A DNA stretch of 64,000 nt. Source: JASHVB01 sp963780805. Its GTDB lineage: Bacteria; Pseudomonadota; Alphaproteobacteria; Acetobacterales; Acetobacteraceae. The first letter of the stretch is position 1. Each line of letters begins with the position of its first letter. This document shows, piece by piece, positions 18,349 through 29,997 of the stretch. Under the pieces are notes generated by a model that was not told where the DNA came from, made no database searches, and saw only the letters and a program-made list of their open reading frames with translations. Where the stretch lies: contig CAWADP010000025.1 in NCBI GenBank assembly GCA_963780805.1, positions 310,001-374,000 of the forward strand. Reading direction: 5' to 3'. A program made the position numbers and the translations under genes.

Positions 18349-19542
18349 TTGCACGCTCCGGACATCGTGATCGTGGGAGGTGGGCTGAGCGGATGTGTTG
18401 CCGCGACGTTGCTCGGCCGTGCAGGCTACAACATTACGATTTTGGATCGGCATGATGAGTATCCGGCTGATTTCCGCGTAGAGCAACTGGTGGGCGAGCA
18501 GGTCCATAAGCTGCATCGACTAGGAGTTCTGGAAGGGCTGGTTGCGGGCATTCCCCAATTCGATCACGCGACAACGGCTCGGCGCGGGCGGGTGATCGAG
18601 CGCGTTTACGAACCGCATTACGGACTCAGGTACGAGGCGATGATCAAGGCTGCGCGTGCGCAACTTCCGTCAACCGTCAAGCTTGCCGTTGGCCAGGTGG
18701 TGGACATCAAGACGAGTCCGACCCGGCAGCAGGTCCATCTCGCCAGCGGGGAGACGATAGATTGCCGGCTCGTGGTGCTCGCCACCGGACATGAGAAGGG
18801 TCTGCTCAACAAGCTGGCGATCAGTCGGCGAACGATCTGCAACGACCATTCCCTGGCGATTGGTTTTGATATCGTGGCCGATACCGGTAATCCGCTCGAA
18901 GGATCCGTACTTGTTCACTATGGTGATGAGATCAGAGACCGAATGGACTACATCAAGATATTTCCTCTCCCGGATGCGCTGAGGGCGAACCTGTTTTGCT
19001 TTCAGGGAATTTCCGAGCCCTGGTCACGCAATTTCCGTCATCGGCCGCGCGAGATGCTGCTTCAGGTGATGCCGGGTCTGCAGCGGTTCATCCCTGACTT
19101 CGACATCCCCGGCAAGGTGCAGATACGAACCAATCATCTGATAGAAGCGGAGGATTATCTTCGCGATGGGTTGGTGCTGATTGGCGATGCATTCAAGATA
19201 TCCTGTCCGGCGGCAGGCGCCGGGGTCACACGCCTGCTCACGGACGTCGACCGGCTTTGCAACGTGCACGTGCCACGCTGGCTCGCCAAGAGCGATACGA
19301 GCATCGAGCAGATTGGGCAATTCTATACGGATCCTGTGAAGCGGGCCTGTGACATCCAGGCAGCCCGCCTCGGGGAGTACCGCCGGGCCGTTTCCGTCGA
19401 GACAAGCCTGTCGTGGCGACTGCACCGAGCGACGCGTCACGCTTACCGGGTGCTTCGGGGCCGATTGACATCAGGCCGGCACCTGACGGCCCCCAAGACC
19501 ACGGTCGGCTTCGGCCGCAAGCAGCAAATGCACCCAAGCTAA
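18349..19542 (+). CDS. FAD-dependent oxidoreductase/monooxygenase
   Basis: A 397-residue flavoprotein with the N-terminal dinucleotide-binding motif IVGGGLSGCVAA (residues 8-19), the linker strand VVLATGHEKG, and the second FAD motif GLVLIGDAFKISCPAAGAGVT near residue 280. This is the PHBH-like monooxygenase fold. The start is TTG 18349, just before the beta-strand of the FAD motif. The context (lpxD, methyltransferase, CelD-like acyltransferase) suggests tailoring of a lipid or surface glycan, but this is inference. It is convergent with the acyltransferase gene, 12 bases apart. Confidence 0.8.
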   Translation: MHAPDIVIVGGGLSGCVAATLLGRAGYNITILDRHDEYPADFRVEQLVGEQVHKLHRLGVLEGLVAGIPQFDHATTARRGRVIERVYEPHYGLRYEAMIKAARAQLPSTVKLAVGQVVDIKTSPTRQQVHLASGETIDCRLVVLATGHEKGLLNKLAISRRTICNDHSLAIGFDIVADTGNPLEGSVLVHYGDEIRDRMDYIKIFPLPDALRANLFCFQGISEPWSRNFRHRPREMLLQVMPGLQRFIPDFDIPGKVQIRTNHLIEAEDYLRDGLVLIGDAFKISCPAAGAGVTRLLTDVDRLCNVHVPRWLAKSDTSIEQIGQFYTDPVKRACDIQAARLGEYRRAVSVETSLSWRLHRATRHAYRVLRGRLTSGRHLTAPKTTVGFGRKQQMHPS

Positions 19543-19554
19543 ACCAGGTGCCTT

Positions 19555-20661
19555 CTAGCCCTCGGCCGTTGCAACAGGTAATCCGGAACGAGCAGTCAAA
19601 AGCCGACTGCCTGAGTTTTTGCAGCCGGATGACAAAACCTTCCGAACGATCAACTCAGCAAGCACCCCTCTCAGAGAGCCTGGAAATAGAAAGTCTGTTA
19701 ATTCAATTTGAGCATTCGAATAAGCGGATTTGTACACATGGTCGCCACGCATAAAATCCAGGGTGCTTATTCCATTCTCGATGCACCACGTGATCAAATG
19801 GAATATCAGAAGGCTTCCCGGAGACTGCTGACTCCAACCCTCGTCATAGCTTGGCATGTAGTAGTATAGAACATTCTGGTCGACGAAACCTAGGTGGACA
19901 GCAAGGATCTCTTCATTGCAACAGAGCCATGACAGGTGCAGACTTCCTAATTGACTGGCGATCTCGGCCATACGTTCGAGCAGTGATGCTGCCTTAAGCG
20001 GGTCGGCAAAGAGGCCGGGTTCCGCTTGCCGAGAAGCCCAAGCAGTTTTCTGTTGTACAAGAGCCTTCAACACCGCAGCGGGGGCTGGCCCGCTACGGTG
20101 CACTTTGAAACCAAACTCACCCTTTTTCTGGATCTGTCGTTGCTTGCGGCGCAAGAGCTGGCGCCTCGACCTCGAAAGCTCGTCTTGCATCCAGGTCTCT
20201 GCGGAATCCCAGACCATGTCGACACGGTAAATCGTGTTCTTTCTGGCTGGGTGACCGAATTGCACCAGCGGGCCGTAGCAGTCGAGACCAGTGTGAGCGC
20301 TTCTGATGAGCGCCACGTCGTATCCGCTGCTGTTTCGGATAGCCCGCCAGAAGGACTCTCCGTCAGGACGGTCATCCAGCAGCGTGTCGCTATAATCGAA
20401 GACGTTTGCTCCAGCCCATTCAAGGAAACGGCAACCGTATCGTCGCACGACCACAAGCGGCGCAAGCGCTACCAGACGCCCCTCATTTCGTCCTGTCGCA
20501 ACGTGAAGGGTCCGCTTGCTGCCTCGCCCGTACGTATCCCACCATGCCATGAAGAAAGCTGGGTCGGTAAACAGCGAACGTCCTACCTTAGACTGCAATG
20601 ACCTCCAATCATTGAAGAGCGCCTTCAATCGCTCCTCGGAGCATATGATCTCAATCTCCAC
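19555..20661 (-). CDS. GNAT family acyltransferase, CelD/BcsL-like
   Basis: A 368-residue protein of the double-GNAT type. The N-terminal half has FTDPAFFMAWWDTYG and LVALAPLVV; the middle has a basic helix SRSRRQLLRRKQRQIQKK. The C-terminal acyltransferase part has YYYMPSYDEGW, SPGSLLIFHLITWC and TLDFMRGDHVYKSAY, matching the Acetyltransf_6/CelD pattern. Family members are found in exopolysaccharide and cellulose loci and probably acylate sugars or aminoacylated intermediates. Its GC content is lower than the flanks. Confidence 0.8.
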   Translation of the reverse strand: MEIEIICSEERLKALFNDWRSLQSKVGRSLFTDPAFFMAWWDTYGRGSKRTLHVATGRNEGRLVALAPLVVVRRYGCRFLEWAGANVFDYSDTLLDDRPDGESFWRAIRNSSGYDVALIRSAHTGLDCYGPLVQFGHPARKNTIYRVDMVWDSAETWMQDELSRSRRQLLRRKQRQIQKKGEFGFKVHRSGPAPAAVLKALVQQKTAWASRQAEPGLFADPLKAASLLERMAEIASQLGSLHLSWLCCNEEILAVHLGFVDQNVLYYYMPSYDEGWSQQSPGSLLIFHLITWCIENGISTLDFMRGDHVYKSAYSNAQIELTDFLFPGSLRGVLAELIVRKVLSSGCKNSGSRLLTARSGLPVATAEG

Positions 20662-21291
20662 TCGGTTCCGTCCCGATGTCGTCTCATTTTCTAGAGCGCT
20701 GCTGGGACGGACGATTCAGCCCGCCCGTGCCCATGAGACCACGGCACTATCCGAGCATTGCCTACTCGTTCCAGTCGGTGGCTCTAAACAAAGGGGCTGG
20801 TACCCCCGTTGTCAACTTGGGGACGGTCACGCTTCTGTTATTTCAACCTAAAATGCCGCTCACTCGCGTTGTTAGAAGACCAGCAAGATTTCAACAAGAT
20901 TGCAATAAGAAGAACCGGTGTCCTTGGTGCCATCGACGGCTCGGCGGGCGTGGCCTGGACCACCGGCGGTCCACCGGTATGGTGGCCGCCTGCGCGCGTC
21001 GCCTGCCGAAGCCGGTGCTGCTGTCGGTTCCGCTGCGTGGCTTCCCGGTCTGCTGGCCGGGATGACCGGCATGGCCCAGCCACAATGCGCTTCCTTGCCA
21101 AGAGGATACATGCCATAATGAGGGATGGTTGATGCAGCCCCGTGCCTGACTCCGCGAAAACAGCACTGCTTTGCCGCGGAACCGGGCGGTGTCTTCCGCG
21201 CCCGCTGCCGCGTGCCCAATCCCTGAAGCGGTGCCGGGCGCGGTAATGGCGCTCCGCAGACGTTTCGCCGGCACCTCAACCCATCCCAAAG
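20662..21291. other. Intergenic region without a supported gene
   Basis: About 630 bases separate the acyltransferase from carD. Open frames are present on both strands, but none has a recognisable motif, a good ribosome binding site or consistent codon use. Composition changes from AT-richer to GC-rich near 20925, marking the edge of the 15.8-20.9 kb segment. Confidence 0.4.
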
Positions 21292-21903
21292 GTGAACCAC
21301 GTGGGCGCCATTCAAATCACGCCGGCGGTGCTGAACGCGGCGCTGAAGGCAACAGCCGCCAAGACCGGTCCAAAGGACGCGGATCCCTTCCGCAAGGGTG
21401 ACTTGGTCGTCTATCGTGCCCACGGCGTCGGCAGGGTCGATCGGGTGAGCGTCGAGGAGATTGCCGGACAGCGCCTGAACCTGATCCACATTTCCTTCGA
21501 CGAGATGCGGCTCACGCTGCGGGTGCCGGTGGCTCAGGCCCGCGCCGCCGGGCTACGGAAACTTGAGACATCCGATACGATTGCCGAGGCGCTGGCGATC
21601 CTGAAGGGGAAGCCGCGCACCAGCCGCGCCATGTGGGCCAAGCGCGCCCAGGAGTACCTCGAAAAGATCCACTCGGGTCATCTGAAGGCGCTGGCCGAGG
21701 TTGTGCGGGACCTGCAGAGCGCCGACGATGGCTCCAACAGCAGCTTCAGCCGGCGCAATCTGTTCGAGCAGGCGCTGGACCGGTTGGCAGGGGAACTCGC
21801 GGCTGTCGCGAAGACCGACAAGGCGGCAGTGGTCGGCGACGTGACCAGCGCCTTGTTTGAGGCCAGGGCCGCCCGGGGCCCCGCTTTAGCCCCAAAAGGA
21901 TAG
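21292..21903 (+). CDS. carD: CarD/CdnL family transcription factor
   Basis: A 203-residue protein. Residues 33-90 form the CarD RNA-polymerase-interacting domain (FRKGDLVVYRAHGVGRVDRV, then LNLIHISFDEMRLTLRVPV). The helical C-terminal domain carries the conserved Trp (W115 in SRAMWAKRAQEYLEKI), which stabilises the open complex at promoters. The start is GTG 21292. It is a global activator of rRNA and housekeeping promoters in alphaproteobacteria. The tail after residue 150 is longer than in typical family members. Confidence 0.85.
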   Translation: MNHVGAIQITPAVLNAALKATAAKTGPKDADPFRKGDLVVYRAHGVGRVDRVSVEEIAGQRLNLIHISFDEMRLTLRVPVAQARAAGLRKLETSDTIAEALAILKGKPRTSRAMWAKRAQEYLEKIHSGHLKALAEVVRDLQSADDGSNSSFSRRNLFEQALDRLAGELAAVAKTDKAAVVGDVTSALFEARAARGPALAPKG

Positions 21904-22090
21904 TATCCCGCCCGCAAACGAGATTACCACTGGTCAAGCTATCTGCTGAGGGCTATATTCTGGCGCACGGCGCTTTTCAGCGTGGGTCAATCGTACCTGC
22001 TTGGCGACATCGTCACACGTCGGTGCTCCCAATTTGGAAAGGATTTCGGTCCGCAAGGTGCGGATTGCCGAGTGCAAGGAGAGAGACACG

Positions 22091-22297
22091 ATGTCGCAAG
22101 GCACGGTCAAATGGTTCAACGCCCAGAAGGGCTATGGCTTCATCCAGCCGGATGACGGATCAAAGGACGTTTTCGTTCATATTTCCGCCGTCGAGCGCGC
22201 TGGAATGGGCGGCCTGAATGAAGGCCAGAAGGTCAGCTTCGATCTCGAGCGCGGTCAGCAGGGCAAGAGCTCCGCGGTCAACCTGAAGTCGATCTGA
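22091..22297 (+). CDS. cspA: Cold-shock protein, CspA family
   Basis: A 68-residue cold-shock domain protein, full length. RNP1 is KGYGFI (13-18) and RNP2 is DVFVHI (26-31), with the leading GTVKWFN. It binds single-stranded RNA and DNA as a chaperone. The preceding 187 bases after carD are gene-free, which would fit the long structured 5' leader common in cold-shock mRNAs; I have not shown a fold. Confidence 0.95.
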   Translation: MSQGTVKWFNAQKGYGFIQPDDGSKDVFVHISAVERAGMGGLNEGQKVSFDLERGQQGKSSAVNLKSI

Positions 22298-22328
22298 CAC
22301 CAGCCCATATATCGCATAACCGGCAGCA

Positions 22329-22370
22329 CCGGCACCTCCCGTCAAGCGCGGCCATGACGGGAGGTGCCGG
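22329..22370. terminator. Strong bidirectional stem-loop
   Basis: The arms ccggcacctcccgtca (22329-22344) and tgacgggaggtgccgg (22355-22370) pair perfectly over 16 bases around a 10-base loop. It sits between two convergent genes (cspA and the RNA methyltransferase), where a shared terminator is expected. No clear T-run is present. Confidence 0.7.
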
Positions 22371-22453
22371 TCTCGCCCGCGACCTTTGCCCGAGTGATCG
22401 ACGCTCCCGTTACGAATCGGGCTCGCGCGGTATGACGTGACCCGATGCGCCGA

Positions 22454-23861
22454 CTACCTCGACTCGAACACGCAAACGCTTTCCAGCCGCGCGGACCACA
22501 GGAACTGGTCCACTGGGGTGGCTGCCAACACGGCGTAGCCTGCCTCCTGCAGCATCCGGGCATCACGCGCGAGTACCCGCAGGATTGCAGCTGACATAGA
22601 CCACCCGTGACACCTTCGCCGCGGCGATTTGCGCAGTCTGTGCTGCCGCGCCGGCGAAGGGAGGGTCCAGTACCACGGCCTCGAATGATGCAAGTTCCGC
22701 GGCGGAAAGCGGCTGCCGGGCGAGATCGCGCTGCGCCACGGTGACCCGACCCGCCAGCCCGGCACGATTGGCGGCCTGCCGCAGGGCCGCAGCCGCGAGG
22801 CCGTCGCCCTCCCATGCGGCCACTCGTGTGCGTTGCACCAGAGCGAAGGTCAGGCTGCCGCTGCCGGCATACAATTCGGCGATCCGCGCGCGCGCGGGTA
22901 ATGGCTGCGGCAGCCCGGCCAAAACGGCCTGCGCAATGGCCGCCTCGCCCGCGCTCGTTGCCTGAAGAAAGCCCCCCGGCGGCGGCTCGACCGACACGCC
23001 GGACAGCGTGATGCGTGGCGGCTGGAGCATGACCACCGGTTCCGGCCCGGCTTTAGCCGTGGCACATGATACGCGCACCAGGCGATGCGCGCGGGCGAAA
23101 GCGATCAGCGCCTCCCGGTCGGCGCGGTCGCACCCTGCGTCCGTGCGCAGCAGCAGGTCCGCACCGTGGTCGAGCAGATTGGCGACGACGGACGCGTCGC
23201 GGCGCAGCGCGTGCAGGCGGGAGAGCAGGGTGCGCAACGGTGCAAGCAAGGAGGCCAGCGTGGGGTGCAGCACGAGGCATTCGTGCAAATCCACCACCGT
23301 GCGGGAATCGCGGCGGTGCAGGCCGATGGAGACGCCTTGCGCGGTTCGCTGCGCTGCAAGGTCCATGCGACGACGTTGTCCGGGCGCAGATCGCGCGAGC
23401 GCGGCGACCGGCGGATCCGGATAGCCCGCGCGTCTTAGCGCCTCGCGCAGCAGGTCCGATTTCCAGGAGGCGTAGGCCGCACCGTGCCAATGTTGCAGCG
23501 TGCACCCGCCGCACAAGCCGAAATACGGGCATGGCGGTGTGATACGATCCGGGCTTAGGCGCCCGACGCTTGATTGTTCCGCATTTGATTGATCGGTGCT
23601 CAAACGTACGACGGAAAAGCGCAGCTCATTCCGCCGACGCTCCGCGGCGGCGGCGTTTTTCCGCCCGACGCCAGCGAGGGAGCCCACGCCACCCGCCACA
23701 GCCATCGGTTCCACGCGCACCAACTCGCCGGGTAGTGTCAGCGGAATGTAGATCCGGCCACCATCGGGCAGCGTCGCCACGCCGTCGCCCTCGGCGCCGA
23801 TCCGCTCGACGCGGACTTCGATCGGTTCAGCCGCCGAAGGCGGAAAGACCGGTCTGCGCAC
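22454..23861 (-). pseudogene. TrmA/RlmD family 23S rRNA (uracil-5-)-methyltransferase, frameshifted
   Basis: Residues 12-55 form a TRAM domain. C111, C117 and C120 (CPYFGLCGGC) bind a 4Fe-4S cluster. The methyltransferase domain has AELYAGSGSLTFAL and the catalytic Cys in VYVSCNPA. After SCNPA the frame ends at 22563, but LARDARMLQEAGYAVL and the final LESVCVF follow in the next frame to 22454. Removing one G from the run at about 22573-22579 restores a normal protein. As it stands, the product lacks the C-terminal Glu that acts as base. The GTG 23861 start overlaps the end of the upstream dehydrogenase gene by 35 bases. Confidence 0.85.
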
Positions 23862-25029
23862 GGCCTAAAATCAACGCGTGCACGTCGTGCGTGCCCTCGT
23901 AGGTGTTCACCGTTTCCAAATTCATCACGTGGCGAATGACATGATACTCATCGACGATGCCGTTGCCGCCGTGCATGTCGCGCGCCACCCGCGCTATATC
24001 CAGCGCCTTGCCGCAGTTGTTGCGCTTCAGCAGGCTGATCATCTCCGGCGCCGCCTGGTGCGCGTCCATCAGCCGCCCCAGCCGCAGCACCGCATGCAGG
24101 CCGAGCGTGATCTCGGTCTGCATGTCCAGCCAGCTTCTTCTGAATGAGCTGCGTCGCCGCCAGCGGGCGGCCGAACATCATGCGCTGCATGGTGTAGTCG
24201 CGCGCCGCATGCCAGCAGAACTCTGCCGCGCCCAATGCTCCCCAGGCGATGCCGTAGCGCGCGTTGTTCAGGCAGGAAAACGGTCCCCGCAGGCCCTTCA
24301 CCTCAGGCAACACGTTTTCGGCTGGCACGAACACGTCGGACAGCATGATCATGCCGGTGACGGAGCATCGCAGCGAGAACTTGCCCTCGATCTTTGGCGT
24401 GGTGAGGCCGGCCATGCCGCGCTCCACCAAGAACCCGCGGATGTCGCCGGCGTCGTCCTTCGCCCAGACCAGCAGCACGTCGGCAATGGGCGAATTGCTG
24501 ATCCAGGTCTTCGACCCGTTCAGCACGAACCCGCCATCCACCTGCTTCGCCCGTGTGCGCATCGACGCCGGATCGGACCCTGCATCCGGCTCGGTCAGTC
24601 CGAAGCAGCCGACGGACTCTCCACTGCGCAGCTTCGGCAGGAACTTCTGTCGCTGCTCTTCCGAACCGAACGCCCAGATCGGATACATCACCAGCGATGA
24701 CTGCACGGAAAACGCCGAGCGGTAACCGGAATCCACCCGCTCCACCTCGCGCGAGATAAGGCCGTAGCTGACGTAGTTGACGCCGGCGCAGCCATAACCC
24801 TCCAGCGTGGCGCCGAGGAATCCCATCTCGCCCATCTCGTTCATGATGGACCGGTCGAATTTTTCCTCGCGGTTCGCCATCAGCGCGCGCGGAAACAGTT
24901 TGTCCTGGCAATAGGCCCGTGCAGCATCACGGATTGCACGCTCGTCGTCGGACAACTCCAATTCGAAGCGCAGTGCATCATCCCATTGGAATGGCGTGAA
25001 GTGGCTCTTCCGCGTCATCGGAGCGTCGT

Positions 25030-25033
<4 letters not shown>
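23827..25033 (-). pseudogene. gcdH: Glutaryl-CoA dehydrogenase, frameshifted
   Basis: An acyl-CoA dehydrogenase of the glutaryl-CoA type, converting glutaryl-CoA to crotonyl-CoA in lysine/tryptophan breakdown. The family signature SGYRSAFSVQSSLVM, with the substrate Arg and Ser, is present, as are GCFGLTEPDAGSDP and NGSKTWISNSP. The first frame runs from ATG 25033 and leaves the family after LIQKKLA. The rest (MQTEITLGLHAVLRL to the catalytic Glu in NTYEGTHDVHAL) is in another frame. One extra G near 24125-24133 explains it. The start overlaps the helicase stop by four bases (ATGA), so the genes are translationally coupled. Confidence 0.85.
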
Positions 25034-26808
<1,775 letters not shown>

Positions 26809-26963
26809 ACCGGGTCCAGTCGATGGCAGGTTGCGGCCTGTGCCGCAACAGTCGCGCCTACGGCGCCTGGCGCCTAAAGCGGGTGCTGCGCGGGGATATC
26901 AAGAGGGCGCGCGGGAAAGTCAACCTCTCCCGCCCGGGATGCAGCAGGTTTACGCTGCCCTGC

Positions 26964-28265
26964 ATGCATCTCAACCTGTTCATCCACGGTCGCGGGCATC
27001 ACGAGGCGGCATGGCGGCATCCGCTTGCCTCCAAGCTGCCGCTGACCGACCACCGCTACTACACGGAACTGGCCCGCACGGCGGAGGCCGGGTGCCTCGA
27101 TTCGATCTTCCTGGCCGACACGCTGGCGGTGGGCGACGACGTGGCGCACGCGCCGCGGACGTGGCTGGAGCCGGTGACGGCGCTCGCGGCGTTGGCCATG
27201 GTCACCAGCCGTATTGGCCTCATCGCGACGTGCTCCACCACCTATACCGAGCCGTTCAACCTGGCGCGGCAATTCGCCTCCGTGGACCACATCTCCGGCG
27301 GACGGGCCGGCTGGAACATCGTCACCACCTGGCTGGCGACAGCATCCGGCAATTTTGGCCGTGAAGCGCCCCTGGCGCACGCCGAGCGCTACGAACGCGC
27401 CGAAGAATACATGCGCGTGGTGAAGGGCTTGTGGGACGGTTGGGCGGACGACGCGGTGCTGGATGATCGCGCCGGGGGTCAGTATGCCCGGCCGGGCGGC
27501 ATCCGGCCGGTGAACCACCGCGGGCCGCACTACCATGTGGCCGGGCCACTGAACATGCCGCGCTGCCCGCAGGGAAGGCCGATCTTCGTGCAGGCGGGAT
27601 CCTCCGCTACCGGCCGCCTCTTCGCCGCCCGCCACGCCGAGGCCGTGTTCACCGCGCAGATGGAAAAGGTCACGGCACGGGACTTCTACACTGACCTGAA
27701 GGCGCTGGCGCTGCAGGAGGGCCGCGACCCGGCCCATGTGCTGATCTTGCCGGGTTTGAGCCCAGTGATTGGCAGCACCGAGGCCGAGGCACAACGCCTC
27801 GCCCGCGAATTGAACGATCTCAGCGATCCGGAAGTGGGGCGCAAGCGGCTCTCGGGTCGGTTCGGCGGCCACGATTTTTCTCACCTGAAACTGGATGAGC
27901 CGCTGCGGGTGGAGGACTTTCCGGATCCGGCCACAGTGGAGGCGGCGCGCAGCCGCACCGAGGTGATTATCGGCCTGGTGCGGCGAGAGAAGCCGACGTT
28001 GCGGCAATTGCTCAGCTACATGGCCGGCGCGCGCGGGCATTTCGTAACGGCGGGGACGCCGGAGATGATCGCCGATTTGATGGAAGACTGGGTCTGCGAT
28101 GGTGCCGCGGACGGTTTCAACCTGATGCCGCCGATCCTGCCGGCGATGCTGGACGTCTTCGTCAGTCAAGTGGTGCCGCTGTTGCGGCAGCGTGGGCTGC
28201 TCCGGAGTGAGTATAACGGCACGACGCTGCGGGATCATTACGGTCTGCCGCGTCCCCGGGTGTGA
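26964..28265 (+). CDS. LLM-class flavin-dependent monooxygenase (NtaA/SnaA/DszA-type)
   Basis: A 433-residue FMN-dependent oxygenase with the TIM-barrel landmarks of the nitrilotriacetate monooxygenase group. These are DSIFLADTLA near 45, TYTEPFNLARQFASVDHISGGRAGWNIVTTW near 92-122 (read in two blocks), QAGSSATGR near 210, and the late GTPEMIADLMEDW with DGFNLMPP. These enzymes use FMNH2 from a separate reductase to oxidise sulfur or nitrogen compounds or alkanes. ATG 26964 matches the family start; the open frame to 26796 is leader. No reductase is adjacent. Confidence 0.85.
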   Translation: MHLNLFIHGRGHHEAAWRHPLASKLPLTDHRYYTELARTAEAGCLDSIFLADTLAVGDDVAHAPRTWLEPVTALAALAMVTSRIGLIATCSTTYTEPFNLARQFASVDHISGGRAGWNIVTTWLATASGNFGREAPLAHAERYERAEEYMRVVKGLWDGWADDAVLDDRAGGQYARPGGIRPVNHRGPHYHVAGPLNMPRCPQGRPIFVQAGSSATGRLFAARHAEAVFTAQMEKVTARDFYTDLKALALQEGRDPAHVLILPGLSPVIGSTEAEAQRLARELNDLSDPEVGRKRLSGRFGGHDFSHLKLDEPLRVEDFPDPATVEAARSRTEVIIGLVRREKPTLRQLLSYMAGARGHFVTAGTPEMIADLMEDWVCDGAADGFNLMPPILPAMLDVFVSQVVPLLRQRGLLRSEYNGTTLRDHYGLPRPRV

Positions 28266-28266
28266 A

Positions 28267-28396
28267 GAGCAATACGCTCCTTGCGAAGGGCAGTGTCCTC
28301 AGGATGGTTCCAAGCAAGCGTATTTCACCGACGAGCAATACGCTCCTTTGCGAAGGGCAGTGTCCCTAGGATGGTTCCAAGCAAGTGTATTCAGGG
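28267..28396 (+). repeat. 66-bp tandem duplication
   Basis: Two near-identical units begin at 28267 and 28333 with gagcaatacgctcc, followed by gcgaagggcagtgtcc and ggatggttccaagcaag. They differ by a few substitutions and one-base indels. They lie immediately after the monooxygenase stop codon. Confidence 0.8.
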
Positions 28397-28434
28397 TCGA
28401 CGAGATGCGCGTGGCGTAATGTGGATAAATCTGC

Positions 28435-28516
28435 CATTGGCGAGCACCGCGAAGCAATCTGCCGCAAATGACGTGCGGTACTCTCCGGAAGATTGCTTCA
28501 CTGCGATCGCAATGAT
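28435..28516. repeat. Dispersed palindromic repeat, family A, copy 1
   Basis: Left end cattgg-cgagcaccgcgaagcaatc, right end gattgcttcactgcgatcgcaatgat. Ends and core match the copies at 40844 and 42866. This is the most diverged of the long copies. It is non-coding, in the gap before the M20 gene. Confidence 0.65.
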
Positions 28517-28643
28517 ACCTCTGCGTTCCAACCGTAAGCTCGGCCGCGATCTGGCGCCGGTGCCGTGTGCAACCGCCGCGGCTTCCCTGCGGCCGCAGCC
28601 CGCAGTACGAACCTCCCGCCCCGCACAGCAGAGGATTGCCCGC

Positions 28644-29753
28644 ATGCTCGACCCCGGCAAGCTGACCGAGTTCGCCCGCGACCTGATACGTACCGACAGC
28701 CGCAGCTTCGTCTCCAACCTGCCCGTCGCGGAGCAAATCGAGGCGGCACTGGCCGGCTTCGATATCGAACGCCTCGACTACGAGGATGCCGCCGGCGTGG
28801 CGAAGCGCGTTCTGGTCGCGCATCGCGGCGGAGCAGGCGGCATCGCATTGTCCGGTCATATGGACACGGTTCCGGATACCGGCTGGCAGGAAGACCCCTG
28901 GTCGGCCCGCGTCGATGGCGGCCGAACACTGCACGGGCTGGGTAGCACCGACATGAAGGGGCCGGTTGCCGCCGCCATCGTCGCAGCGCAGGCGCTGCCG
29001 GCATCGGTGCCGGTCACGCTCCTGATCACCACCGATGAGGAAACCACCAAGCAAGGCGCTCGCCTGATCGCGTCGGACTCGGCGCTGGTGCGTCAGGTGA
29101 AACCGCGCGGCATCGTGGTGGTGGAGCCGACCGGGCTGATTCCCGTTCGAGGCCACCGTGCGCATATCCATTTCACCTGCGCCGTGCGCGGCGTGCAGGC
29201 CCACAGCAGCACCGGCAAGGGCCGCAACGCCAACTGGGACCTGATCCCTTTCTTGGTCGAGATGAAGGCCATCTTCGAGCGCCTGCGCAGCGATCGCAAC
29301 CTGCAGGATCCCGCCTATGATCCGCCATTCAGCGACTTCAACCTGGTGATCGACAACCACGGCGCCGCGGTCAACGTCACTGTTCCGCAGGCCACCGTAC
29401 GCATCAAGTTCCGCTATTCCGCCAAGATCGATCCCGCGCCGGTACTGGCCGCGGTGCACGCTGCCGCGGCTCGCGGGGGCGTCTCGGTGACAGAGGCGCG
29501 CGAAGGCTTTCCGCCCGAACTGCCGGCGGACCATCCGCTGGTGGCGCTCTGCGTCGCGGCGACGGGCCAGGCCGCCCGCACCGCACCGTACGGCACGGAT
29601 GCCTCCGAGCTCCAGGCCATTGCCCCGTGCGTCGTGCTCGGTCCGGGCGACATCGCCGAGGCGCATACGCCGACGGAGAAGGTGCGGCTGCCCGACCTCG
29701 AAGCTGCGGTGCCCTTGCTCATGCGTCTGGCAGAGCAGATGGCAGCCGCATAG
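28644..29753 (+). CDS. M20 family deacetylase/peptidase (ArgE/LysK-like)
   Basis: A 369-residue zinc hydrolase. The catalytic landmarks are H72 and D74 (SGHMDTVPD), D103 (GSTDMKG, bridging Asp) and E132-E133 (TTDEET). A dimerisation domain (RGHRAHIHFTCAVRG to IKFRYSA) separates the two parts of the catalytic domain. The length and pattern fit acetylornithine deacetylase or [LysW]-lysine/ornithine hydrolases, but no arginine genes are adjacent, so the substrate is open. The start is ATG 28644 (MLDPGKL). The frame open to 28281 crosses repeats and is not coding. Confidence 0.8.
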   Translation: MLDPGKLTEFARDLIRTDSRSFVSNLPVAEQIEAALAGFDIERLDYEDAAGVAKRVLVAHRGGAGGIALSGHMDTVPDTGWQEDPWSARVDGGRTLHGLGSTDMKGPVAAAIVAAQALPASVPVTLLITTDEETTKQGARLIASDSALVRQVKPRGIVVVEPTGLIPVRGHRAHIHFTCAVRGVQAHSSTGKGRNANWDLIPFLVEMKAIFERLRSDRNLQDPAYDPPFSDFNLVIDNHGAAVNVTVPQATVRIKFRYSAKIDPAPVLAAVHAAAARGGVSVTEAREGFPPELPADHPLVALCVAATGQAARTAPYGTDASELQAIAPCVVLGPGDIAEAHTPTEKVRLPDLEAAVPLLMRLAEQMAAA

Positions 29754-29997
29754 CGGGCCGGCACACCGGCGCCATTGGATTAGACGACGCGCCATAAAGT
29801 TTGGCTCCCGGTTCCGCGTTACAACCGCAGGCAACAGACAACCGCTCGATCCACGAGGCTGATTCGGTTTGGGCATGAGGCCGAGATTGACCGGGTAGGA
29901 GGTTTCCGGGGTTACCGTTCGTCGCACCTCGTTAAGGATTGCTTTACTGATCCTGGCGCAATCTCGGCCCGCTTCCTTACGAAGCAGGAGATTCGTC

